Shown: piece after piece, positions 41,999-50,283 of the stretch | Numbering within the stretch: position 1 is the stretch's first letter | Layout of the letters: each line of letters opens with the position of its first letter | NCBI GenBank assembly: GCA_964490245.1 | Contig: CAZBAF010000004.1 | Span: 16,759-80,758 of the forward strand | From: CAZBAF01 sp964490245 | GTDB taxonomy: Bacteria > Patescibacteriota > Saccharimonadia > Saccharimonadales > JACDBH01 | Reading direction: 5' to 3' | Length of the DNA: 64,000 bases | Made by a program: the position numbers and the translations under genes | Notes under the pieces: generated by a model | What the model was told of the DNA's origin: nothing | The model's input: the letters and a program-made list of their open reading frames with translations, nothing else | Databases searched by the model: none

Positions 41999-44847
41999 TT
42001 TTCTGATAGCGGCGGATGCAGGCAGTAGTCATGCAGTTTGCCTGGCAGGAAGTCGCCGGTTTTAAAGCATTCGGCGGCTTTGCTCAGGCGCGTCACCAGG
42101 CCGTCAATGCCGCGCTGGGTCTTCTTGACTTGCCCTATCAGGTTGGTGTCGACAAATTCCAGCGACAATCTGGCCGGCAGTTGACCGTCGTGCTGCAGTT
42201 GCCAGGCCAGTGCGTACATGGTCAGCTGGGCGCTGGCCGCGGCGCGCCGGTTGGCCTTTTCCTGATCGCGTACGCCATCACCGGTTTTGTAGTCGCGGAT
42301 TTCAATGCTGTCTTCGTCGCCCAGCACGACATCCAGCCGGCCGTACAGGACAATGCTGCCCGGAAGCTCGACTTCAAAATCCTGCTCGACAAACAAGGGC
42401 GCGGGGTTTTGTTGGCAGTTATTATAAAAATTAGACAAAGTCGTTTTGGCGCGGGCCAGCGCCCGCTCCTGTTGCTGCCGTGATACATAGCCGGCCTTTT
42501 GCCAGCCGGCTTCAAGCTGCTGCAGCAGGGGTTCCAGCGGCGGCAGCGTGCCCTGCTGACGGGCCTTATTGAGCTGTTCAAAAAAGCCGTGCAACTGTGT
42601 GCCGTACGAGGTGCGGACGGTGGCTTCCTCTGGCGCTTTTAGCACAAACTTGTAGTAAAAGTTAAGCGGGCATTCCAGTAGCGCCGATGCCTGGCTGACG
42701 CTCAGGCGAATTCTTTCTCCGTCGTATAGATTTGCCGGAATTGCGACCTTTGGCACAGGATCGATGGGGATATCGAGCAGGGACTGCTGCTGCCCGGTGA
42801 CCGGATCGCTTATCGGCACTGATTCGGCCGTACCGGCACCGAACGCCTCATCAATAAAGCGCGATGGTTTGCGGCTGGTGCCGGTCTTGCTTTTGCCGGC
42901 AAAACTAAGCATGAGGTTCTGGCGTGCGCGGGTTAGCGCCACGTACATCAGCCGGCGCTCCTCGGCATAGTGTTCGTCGGCCGGGCTGGTCGAAGCGGCG
43001 CGCAGTGCCTCAGGCAGCTGCAATCCCCCGCCCCGTCTGGTCCACGGGAACGAGCCTTCCACGAGACATGGCAGATAGACCGTTTGCCACTCCAATCCTT
43101 TGGCTTTATGAATCGTGGTGACCGTGACCTCGCCGTCCGGGATGTTAAGCGTGCCGTCCTCGGTGGTTTCGCCAGCCGCCATAAGGGCCGGCAGCGACAC
43201 CAGATACTGTGCGGTTGTCGGTTGGGTGGCAATGGACTCGAACTCGCGCAGCGAATCAAAAAATTGCTTAAGATGCTGAATGCTGGCAGCGGCCTGGTCA
43301 TCGTCCGATGCGCGCGTCAACAGACGGTCTTTGTAGCCGGTCTCGCCGATGCCCCGCCATAACAGCCGGCCGACCGAGACACTTGCGGCGTCCTCACGCA
43401 AGCTATTGATAAGGGTGACGGCGCGCAAAATCTCTTGCGAGTCGCTGGCCGCCAGCAGGTCCTCAAGCCGTTCGTGTTCGTAGCGGGCCTGCGAAGCAAA
43501 TGGCGCGATCAGTTCGTTACTGATGGTGAAAAGATCGCTGACCAGGGTGTGGTGCAGGCTGGCGTTGTTGTTTGGTTCGGCCAGTGTGCGGGCAAACTCC
43601 AGCAGCATGCGTACCACCGGCCGGGTGTAGAGATCCTGGCTGGCCCCGACAACACGGTGCTGGACACCGGCTACCAGAAGCGCGTCATGCACCTGCCGGG
43701 CAATGGGGTTGCTGCGGGTCAGGACAGCGATTTGGCCCGGGTCGTCGCCGGCCGCAATGCGGGCCGCAATGTCGGTTGCCAGCCACTCCAGTTCGTCATT
43801 GATGTCATTAAACCGTTTTATAAGCGGCGCCTGCCCTGTCTGATCAGAGGTTAGAACTTTGTTAATGCCCAGGGAGGCTTCGAGCCGGTTGGGATTATTG
43901 TACTGAATAAGCCGGTAGGCTGCGTCCAGGATGGCCTGATGGCTGCGGTAATTTTGGGTCAGCGCGGCCTCTGCGGCGTCGGGATAACGCTCTTTAAAAC
44001 TGAGAATATTCTGCAGGGTGGCACCGCGAAAACCATAGATAGACTGGTCGTCATCGCCGACTACGATAAGATTCTGCCGGCCGTTAACCAGCAGATCGAT
44101 CAGGCGCGACTGCATGGGGTTAGTGTCCTGGAACTCGTCAATAAAAAGGGTATGAAACCGCTGCTGCAGGGTTTTACGGACATTGGGGCGGGTTTCGAGC
44201 AGCTGAATCGGCAGATAAATCTGATCGTCATAATCGATGACGTTCTCGGTACGGGTAAGGCGCATGTAGGTGGCATAGGCGCCTGAGAGCTCCTGATGCT
44301 TTTTCTTTTCGAGCGACTGCGCTTCGTCGTTTTGCGGCAGGCTGTCGGCATAGGACTGGTAAGTTTCGGGCGTAATAATATGCTGTTTTAGCTGACTGAA
44401 CAGGCTGAGAATATCCTCAATAATGCCGTCCGGCGATGCGGCCAGGGGCAGAAAGTAGTCCAGGCCGAACTCGTCGATGCGCTCGCGGAAAAAGATAATC
44501 TGTGCCTGCGGGCCGATCAGGCGAAAATTGTGCGGAATACCGATGTCGGTGCCAAACTCGCGCAGCAGGCTTTCGCCAAAGCCGTTAAAAGTCATAACGG
44601 CCAGATCGGCATGAAATCCGCTGCGTGCCATTAAAATGCGGTCCAGCATTTCGGCAGCGGCCTTTTCGGTAAAGGTAACCGCCAGGATGGCGGACGGCGG
44701 CACGCCTTCGTCCAACAGTTTGTTGATTTTCTCGACAATGACGCGGGTTTTGCCGGTGCCGGCTCCGGCCACGACCAACAACGGTCCCGACTGATGGTCG
44801 ACAACCTGCTGCTGACCCGAATTGAGCGCGAAAACTTCCTCTGCCAT
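41995..44847 (-). CDS. UvrD/Rep-type helicase with C-terminal RecB-like nuclease
   Basis: 950 residues. Superfamily 1 motifs: Walker A GAGTGKTR (28-35), QDTNPMQS-type motif II in LFIDEFQDTNPMQS, VGDDDQSIYGFRGA (III), VTTIHKAKGLEWQTVYLPCL (V), YVALTRARQNL (VI). The C-terminal 220 residues form a PD-(D/E)XK nuclease: LSVSQASALLECPLNFYYKF, then GRLDVVLGDEDSIEIRDYKT. A 3'-5' helicase fused to a nuclease suits double-strand break processing, as AddA/AdnAB do. No AddB partner is in the window. Confidence 0.93.
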   Translation of the reverse strand: MAEEVFALNSGQQQVVDHQSGPLLVVAGAGTGKTRVIVEKINKLLDEGVPPSAILAVTFTEKAAAEMLDRILMARSGFHADLAVMTFNGFGESLLREFGTDIGIPHNFRLIGPQAQIIFFRERIDEFGLDYFLPLAASPDGIIEDILSLFSQLKQHIITPETYQSYADSLPQNDEAQSLEKKKHQELSGAYATYMRLTRTENVIDYDDQIYLPIQLLETRPNVRKTLQQRFHTLFIDEFQDTNPMQSRLIDLLVNGRQNLIVVGDDDQSIYGFRGATLQNILSFKERYPDAAEAALTQNYRSHQAILDAAYRLIQYNNPNRLEASLGINKVLTSDQTGQAPLIKRFNDINDELEWLATDIAARIAAGDDPGQIAVLTRSNPIARQVHDALLVAGVQHRVVGASQDLYTRPVVRMLLEFARTLAEPNNNASLHHTLVSDLFTISNELIAPFASQARYEHERLEDLLAASDSQEILRAVTLINSLREDAASVSVGRLLWRGIGETGYKDRLLTRASDDDQAAASIQHLKQFFDSLREFESIATQPTTAQYLVSLPALMAAGETTEDGTLNIPDGEVTVTTIHKAKGLEWQTVYLPCLVEGSFPWTRRGGGLQLPEALRAASTSPADEHYAEERRLMYVALTRARQNLMLSFAGKSKTGTSRKPSRFIDEAFGAGTAESVPISDPVTGQQQSLLDIPIDPVPKVAIPANLYDGERIRLSVSQASALLECPLNFYYKFVLKAPEEATVRTSYGTQLHGFFEQLNKARQQGTLPPLEPLLQQLEAGWQKAGYVSRQQQERALARAKTTLSNFYNNCQQNPAPLFVEQDFEVELPGSIVLYGRLDVVLGDEDSIEIRDYKTGDGVRDQEKANRRAAASAQLTMYALAWQLQHDGQLPARLSLEFVDTNLIGQVKKTQRGIDGLVTRLSKAAECFKTGDFLPGKLHDYCLHPPLSEN

Positions 44848-44962
44848 ATATATCTATTGTACCTTTATCTGCCCGCCGGGGCGAACAAGCCATAGTAATA
44901 TACCTGCCTGTCCGGCGCAATAGGTTGCGATTATTCTATAATAGTTCACAATAGTATTTATT

Positions 44963-45433
44963 ATGTCGGAGACACAGACACATCAATTATCGGTTGTTGA
45001 AATTGCTGAGGGCTATATCGCGCCTGAGTTTAAACCGCAGCTGCCTATTGATATGGTTCTGAGACCGCATCAAGAGTATTTTCGCAAATGGCAGTTTCCG
45101 ATATTTGGAACGCCTGCGCCAACGTATGATCGCGGACTGGCGGCTGCTGTGTGGCTGCCTGACTTGTCTATCAGGACTACCAACGATAGTGACCTGCCGG
45201 TGATTGCCGTGTCGACCCCAAATATTTCAGAAAAAACCCCATCGCCTGAAAGCGCGCACTGGTTTGTTGGTTCGCTGCACCCTGAAGAGGCCGAAAAGGC
45301 TCGAAAATGCGGCGGCTACACTATGTCACTTATGGCTGTTGAGGTGGCTGTCTTTGGGCCCCTGTCACTCGAGAGGGCGTTCAGTCATCTTGGTCAGCAT
45401 GTACGGGCGTGCTATGTGATCGGTTCTTCATAA
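44963..45433 (+). CDS. Unknown soluble protein
   Basis: 156 residues starting MSETQTHQLSVVEIAEGYIA. No recognised family. Ends ACYVIGSS; the last 22 nt overlap the convergent HAD-like gene. Confidence 0.65.
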   Translation: MSETQTHQLSVVEIAEGYIAPEFKPQLPIDMVLRPHQEYFRKWQFPIFGTPAPTYDRGLAAAVWLPDLSIRTTNDSDLPVIAVSTPNISEKTPSPESAHWFVGSLHPEEAEKARKCGGYTMSLMAVEVAVFGPLSLERAFSHLGQHVRACYVIGSS

Positions 45434-45834
45434 TCGCGCAGGTACGCGATGCAGTCCATCAGCTGGTTGGGGTCGCTGGCCAGGTCTATCTGGATCCATG
45501 AGGCCAGCATGTTATAGCTGCGCAGCACTTGGCGTTCTTCAGGGAACAGTTCGTCGTCAAACCACAAAAACGGCTCGCGCCAGTTGATGGCGTCGGTTTT
45601 CCACTCGTGCCAGTCGGTGGGCCTGACCCGCTTTATGAGCTGGGCAGTGTGCGGTCGGAGTACCGGACGCAGCACATCAACCGCCCGGTTCTGGCCGCGC
45701 CAGCAGTGACTGCTCAGCCAATAGGTAGTGTCCGGCCATCTGCTCAGCACCAGCTGCAAAAAGTCATCAGCAAAAGGTGCTGCCCTGCTATCGCCGGTGC
45801 GCAGTACGCCGTCAATCCCGAGATAAATATTCAT
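45412..45834 (-). CDS. HAD-like protein lacking the catalytic nucleophile
   Basis: 140 residues. Order of motifs as in small HAD proteins: MNIYLGIDGVL (motif I), WLSSHCW (motif II), FLWFDDEL (motif IV). In motif I the first Asp of DxDG is Gly6, so phosphoryl transfer by the usual aspartyl-phosphate route is not expected. It may be a binding protein or use another chemistry. Confidence 0.7.
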   Translation of the reverse strand: MNIYLGIDGVLRTGDSRAAPFADDFLQLVLSRWPDTTYWLSSHCWRGQNRAVDVLRPVLRPHTAQLIKRVRPTDWHEWKTDAINWREPFLWFDDELFPEERQVLRSYNMLASWIQIDLASDPNQLMDCIAYLRDYEEPIT

Positions 45835-45887
45835 TTCCCTAAGTATAAGGCAGTTTACCTGCAGGTAGGGTATAATCAGGCACGATA

Positions 45888-46580
45888 ATGCTTAAGCTTA
45901 ACAACCGGCTTTTTTGTTTCTCGCCGCCCGTCATGCTGGCAACTTTTTTAATTGAGATTGTGCTGCTTGTTTATGCGCTGTGGCGCTATAGGCTGACGCC
46001 GGTGACTCGCTTGGCCGGCCTGTTGCTGTTCTTTTTGGCGGCGTTTCAGTTTGCCGAGTATATGATCTGCGGGGCTTTAGGGCTGACGGGCGTGGAGTGG
46101 GCGCGTTTTGGCTTTGCCGCTATTACCCTGCTGCCGCCGCTGGGCCTGCACCTGGCTTTGACGCTTGCCAAAAAACGCCTGCCGTGGCTGCTTGCCCTGG
46201 CTTATGCCAGCGCCGGGTTCTTTTTGTATTTCTTTGTGTTTGTTGCCGGTTCTCTTTACGGCGAGGAATGCCGACCCAACTATGTGGTTTTTCATGTGCG
46301 GGACTGGCTGGTGTATCTGTATAGCGGCTATTATTACGGCTGGCTGCTGCTTACGACCGGCTTGTCGCTGCGTTGGGCGCGGCACAGCCGGTATGGCCGT
46401 CAGCTGCGGGCTTTGGCAGTCGGCTATGCCGCGTTTATTGTACCGGTGACACTGGCTACTATACTTAATCCGTCAACGATTGCCGGAATCCCATCAATCA
46501 TGTGCGGTTTTGCTGTGCTGATGGCGCTGGCGCTGGTGGGCTGGGTGCTGCCCGGCGCTGCCCCGATACGCAAGAAGTAG
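45888..46580 (+). CDS. Seven-helix membrane protein, unknown
   Basis: 230 residues with about seven hydrophobic helices, ending in a short basic tail. The layout resembles the 7TM sensor modules at the N-terminus of some kinases, but no output domain follows. TATAAT lies 11 nt before the start. Confidence 0.7.
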   Translation: MLKLNNRLFCFSPPVMLATFLIEIVLLVYALWRYRLTPVTRLAGLLLFFLAAFQFAEYMICGALGLTGVEWARFGFAAITLLPPLGLHLALTLAKKRLPWLLALAYASAGFFLYFFVFVAGSLYGEECRPNYVVFHVRDWLVYLYSGYYYGWLLLTTGLSLRWARHSRYGRQLRALAVGYAAFIVPVTLATILNPSTIAGIPSIMCGFAVLMALALVGWVLPGAAPIRKK

Positions 46581-46604
46581 CACATCTGTTATTATGTATG
46601 CCGG

Positions 46605-47618
46605 ATGAGCGATGGACTGTATGATTTTGAACTGCCTGACGAACTGATCGCCCAGGTGCCGGCCCGGCCGCGTGATCACGCCCGCCTGCTGGTGTACCGG
46701 TTGGCGGACGGCAGCATCACGGACACGGTATTTTATGAGCTTGAGCAGTATTTGCCGGCGGACACGACGCTGGTGATTAACGACAGCAAGGTCGAGCACT
46801 GCCGCCTGCTCTTTAACGGCGGTGCCACAGAGATTTTTATAGTAGAAAAAAACGACCCGGTCACCGTGCGGGCGATGGTGCGGCCGGGCCGCAAATTTAA
46901 ACTTGGTGCAATGGTTGATCTGACCGATTGGCTGCGGGCTGAAGTACTGGCAATAGACGGCGAGGGCATGCGTACGCTGCGCCTGAATGTTCAGCACGAT
47001 GACAGCAGGCTGAAAAATCACGAGCACGTTCCCCTGCCGCCGTATATCAGGCAGGACGACAATCTGGCGGATGAGTACCAGACAGTGTATGCAGACCCCG
47101 CGGGCAGTCTGGCGGCGCCGACGGCCGGTTTGCATTTTACTGACCAACTGTTGGCGGCGATCCGGCACAATCATGAGGTGGCGCAAGTGACGCTGCACGT
47201 TGGTCTGGGCACATTTGCCAAGCTGACAGACGACAATCTGCAGACAGGCCGCCTGCACCGTGAGCGATATGAGGTTGATGAGGCTGCGCGCACAATCCTG
47301 GAGCGCTCAACGCATCGTACTGCAGTCGGCACCACATCGGTGAGGACGCTGGAGACATTCTATAAAGACAAATCACAGACCCGAGGCGATACGGATATTT
47401 TTATTCGGCCAGGCTATTCATTTACGGCCGTTGACAGTATGATTACCAACTTTCACCTGCCGGGCACCAGTCTGCTGATGCTGGTGGCGGCATTGATTGC
47501 CGATAAGAGAAATCTGCCCGAGCCTGAGGCTGCAGCCGAGCTGCAGCGGATTTACAGACATGCCGTAAATCAGCGCTATCGTTTTTATTCGTTTGGCGAC
47601 GCCATGCTATTGGTTTGA
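46605..47618 (+). CDS. queA: S-adenosylmethionine:tRNA ribosyltransferase-isomerase
   Basis: 337 residues. Signatures: YDFELPDELIAQVPARPRDH, PLPPYIRQDDN, SLAAPTAGLHFTDQLL, VTLHVGLGTFAKLTDDN, VGTTSVRTLE and FIRPGYSFTAVDSMITNFHL. It makes epoxyqueuosine in tRNA. Other queuosine genes are absent here, so the precursor base may come from salvage. TGTTATTAT ends 9 nt before the ATG. Confidence 0.97.
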   Translation: MSDGLYDFELPDELIAQVPARPRDHARLLVYRLADGSITDTVFYELEQYLPADTTLVINDSKVEHCRLLFNGGATEIFIVEKNDPVTVRAMVRPGRKFKLGAMVDLTDWLRAEVLAIDGEGMRTLRLNVQHDDSRLKNHEHVPLPPYIRQDDNLADEYQTVYADPAGSLAAPTAGLHFTDQLLAAIRHNHEVAQVTLHVGLGTFAKLTDDNLQTGRLHRERYEVDEAARTILERSTHRTAVGTTSVRTLETFYKDKSQTRGDTDIFIRPGYSFTAVDSMITNFHLPGTSLLMLVAALIADKRNLPEPEAAAELQRIYRHAVNQRYRFYSFGDAMLLV

Positions 47619-47705
47619 CGAGCATCAAGATGCTTGTGCATAAGTAATTGCAAAGTCATGAACGCAAAGCTATGCTTAATACAAACATAAGGAGGATTTC
47701 TTGTA

Positions 47706-48227
47706 ATGGAAGTAGTCAACAAAGCCGAAAAAGCGCTCGAAGGCCCGTTTTCTAGCCTGCCGGTGCTGCCAAAAGACGCCAGTAAGGGGTTGGCTCAAAT
47801 TGTACCCTGGCTGGCGCTGATTGGCGGCGTGCTGCAGCTGGCCAGCGCCTGGTGGCTGTATGACTGGGCACGTACTGTTAATGAGTGGACCGAGGCGGCC
47901 AACCGCTTCAGCGCTGCGTTTGGCGGCGGACGGGTTAATGCGGGGCTTACCGTATGGGTATGGCTTGCCGTGGCTGTTCTGGCAGTGAGCGGCGTTATTT
48001 TGCTGGCGGCTTTTCCTAAACTGCAGAAAAAAGCAAAAGCCGGCTGGAATCTTTTGTTGCTGGGCGTATTGATCTACCTGGCTTATGGTGTCGTCAGTCT
48101 GTTTATTGACGGCCGCGGGGGAGTAGGCAGTCTGCTGGGCGTGCTGATTGGTTTTGCAATCTCTACCTACCTGCTGTTCCAGGTGCGCGAATATTTTGGC
48201 GGCAAGGCGCTGCAGGCTAAAAAGTAA
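47706..48227 (+). CDS. Four-helix membrane protein, unknown
   Basis: 173 residues with hydrophobic helices near 32-52, 78-98, 110-130 and 138-158. Soluble N-terminus rich in Lys and Glu. Good AAGGAGG ribosome binding site. Family not recognised; followed by a strong terminator. Confidence 0.7.
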   Translation: MEVVNKAEKALEGPFSSLPVLPKDASKGLAQIVPWLALIGGVLQLASAWWLYDWARTVNEWTEAANRFSAAFGGGRVNAGLTVWVWLAVAVLAVSGVILLAAFPKLQKKAKAGWNLLLLGVLIYLAYGVVSLFIDGRGGVGSLLGVLIGFAISTYLLFQVREYFGGKALQAKK

Positions 48228-48244
48228 AATCTCAATTGCTTTAT

Positions 48245-48279
48245 AAAAACCCGGGTCAGCGCCCGGGTTTTTGTTTTTT
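48245..48279. terminator. Bidirectional intrinsic terminator
   Basis: AAAAACCCGGG, loop TCAGCG, CCCGGGTTTTTG plus a longer T run, between the convergent genes 47706-48227 and the NADH dehydrogenase gene. Confidence 0.9.
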
Positions 48280-48292
48280 ATGCAAAGCTGTT

Positions 48293-49492
48293 TTAATTCA
48301 GAGCGTCGACGCGGGTAGCGCAGACCAGGCAGTTGTCCTCGCGCTCGCGGTCTGCCAGCAGGCGGTCGGTTGCCTTCCACCAGGGCTCGACATCGCGGTA
48401 GCCAATCCAGTCAGCGGCTTTACGCAGCCACCACGCCAGGCGTCCGTAGATGTGCAGTTTGCCCCACACAACCATAGCCCAGCCCTTCCCGACAGGTGTG
48501 ATATACACAGGCTTCTTGGGCTTGTACGCATAGGGTGCCTTGCCGGCGGCGTGGCGTTTTAGGTTGCGGGCTATAAACATGGCGTCATGCAGGGCTGTTT
48601 GGGCCATGCCGCTGTATTTGGTGTCGGCGTTATCGCCAATGACAAAAATGCCCGGCCAGGCCTGCAGCAGCTGATCTACCTGGACGCGGCCGTTTTCACT
48701 TAGGATAAAGTTGTTCTTCGCAAAAAACGGATTATTGGCAATACCGGCTGTCCAGATAATAGTGTGTGTGCGGACCGGCTTACCGTCGAGCAGCAGCGTA
48801 TCGGCGCTTTCTGCCTGTACCGGACGCCCAAAGTACAGTTTGACGCCAAGCTTCTTCAGTCGGCGCGCCAGCGACCGGCTGACGCTTTCCGGCATGCGCG
48901 GCATCAGGCGCGGTGCTGCCTCGACCAGGTCAATGTGCAGCTTACGCCTGGTTTTGATGCCGTGTTGTTTCATAAGGTATTTGAGGTATGCCGGCAGGGC
49001 CCCGGCCAGCTCGATACCGGTTGGTCCGCCGCCAATAATTATATAGTTGCTGTCCGGTTCGCGTTTATCCAGCAGCTGTCGGTGCAAATGTGCCTTGAGC
49101 TCCTCGGCGTCATGCAGCGACTTGATGCCAAACGAATACTCTGCCATGCCGGGAATATTAAAGTAGTTGGTGACAGTGCCCAAAGCCAGGATAAGGATGT
49201 CGTACTCCAGCTTGCCGCCGCTTTTAAGGGTCAGTTTTTTGGCGGTCCGGTTGAGCTTGACCGCGGTGTCGATGACGATGTCAATGCGCTTACCGGAAAA
49301 GATTTCACCCAACGGTATAGTCGAGACTACTTTGCTGCCGCCGGTGGCGGTGTGGTACATCATCGGGTAGTATTCAAAAAACGGCTTGTTGGCCACCAGC
49401 GTGACATGAAAACCGGGGTGCTCGGCCAGCTCAAGCGCTGACTTTACGCCGCCAAAACCGCCCCCTACGATAAGAACTTCTTGCTTGCGCAT
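48293..49492 (-). CDS. ndh: Type II NADH:quinone oxidoreductase
   Basis: 399 residues, two Rossmann folds: VLIVGGGFGGVKSALEL for FAD and YIIIGGGPTGIELAGALPAY for NADH. ILALGTVTNYFNIPGMAEYS and GIFVIGDNAD are further family motifs, and the C-terminal helix would dip into the membrane. It passes electrons from NADH to quinone without pumping protons and would feed the CyoABCD oxidase encoded 5 kb away. Confidence 0.9.
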   Translation of the reverse strand: MRKQEVLIVGGGFGGVKSALELAEHPGFHVTLVANKPFFEYYPMMYHTATGGSKVVSTIPLGEIFSGKRIDIVIDTAVKLNRTAKKLTLKSGGKLEYDILILALGTVTNYFNIPGMAEYSFGIKSLHDAEELKAHLHRQLLDKREPDSNYIIIGGGPTGIELAGALPAYLKYLMKQHGIKTRRKLHIDLVEAAPRLMPRMPESVSRSLARRLKKLGVKLYFGRPVQAESADTLLLDGKPVRTHTIIWTAGIANNPFFAKNNFILSENGRVQVDQLLQAWPGIFVIGDNADTKYSGMAQTALHDAMFIARNLKRHAAGKAPYAYKPKKPVYITPVGKGWAMVVWGKLHIYGRLAWWLRKAADWIGYRDVEPWWKATDRLLADREREDNCLVCATRVDALN

Positions 49493-49644
49493 GTATGTAT
49501 TGATAGTTACTGTTTAGTTTATGCTTACGGTTATTGTATCAGGAAGGAGCGATTGCATAAACTATTCAGCGCAAGTATCCGGTCTTTCTTTTGGTGCTAA
49601 GCGGCAGCATGTTTTCTTTTTAGCCGGCATGCCCATGGATGGAA

Positions 49645-50165
49645 AAGTGATTAGTGATTAGTGTTTAGTGGTCAGTGATTAGTGACCAGTGACTAGAAGT
49701 GAGGAGAGAGTTATTTAGTAGATGGTAGTTAGTAGATAGTAGTTAGTAAAGGCGGCGTTAGCCGCCTATTAAAACAGTGCCCGTTAGGGCTTCTGCTTTG
49801 TTGGCCATGCACGCCTGCCCTGATTCAGGCGTTGTTCAAAAGTACAATATCTGCAAACGTGTTAGCCTGCCAACTCTATTATGAAACTTGGCAGGCCGAC
49901 TGAGCCGGGGCCCCCGCAGAACCTGTTCTGTGGGGTAAGGCCGAAAGGAGTCCACGTTTGCATTGTACCTTTTGACAACTGGCTGAGTCACGGCAGGTTT
50001 TCCGCCCGAGCTTCTTTGCATCCTTTTCTCCACCCCACGAAACAGGTTTCGTGGGGACCCCGGTTGTCGATACAAGAAAGGATGTCGGTCAAAAGCCCTA
50101 TAGGGGCTTTACCGAAAATGTTTTTAAAAAAAAGATGGGGTTAAGACCCCGCAGGGGGTCTATAG
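49645..50165 (+). repeat. Structured intergenic repeat, copy F (subtype 2)
   Basis: Lead of TTAGTGA/TAGTAG-like repeats (49650-49748), hairpins GGCGGCGTTAGCCGCC and GCCCGTTAGGGC, then the branched stem: CGCCTGCCCTGATTC outer strand, GCAAACGT/ACGTTTGC middle, AGCCTGCCAA/TTGGCAGGC inner around a TTATGAAA loop. Between GACT and GGAGTC an extra GC-rich palindrome is inserted (49907-49938), and a second nested palindrome (CCCCACGAAACAGGTTTCGT) sits in the following hairpin. It ends with hairpins followed by ACCGAAA. From 49493 to 49644 I see only promoter-like sequence for ndh. Confidence 0.8.
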
Positions 50166-50240
50166 GAGCATAGCCATTAGCAGCGTAGTACGATTTAACC
50201 AGCAGTTCGCCTCTTTACCAAAGAACACCCCGCCCCTGCC

Positions 50241-50269
50241 TTGCACCAGCCAGCATTTCTAGCTACACT
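50241..50269 (+). promoter_or_regulatory. Promoter of the FAD-linked oxidase gene
   Basis: TTGCAC, 17-nt spacer, TACACT, giving a leader of about 8 nt before the ATG at 50284. Confidence 0.6.
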
Positions 50270-50283
50270 AAACCATAAGAACT

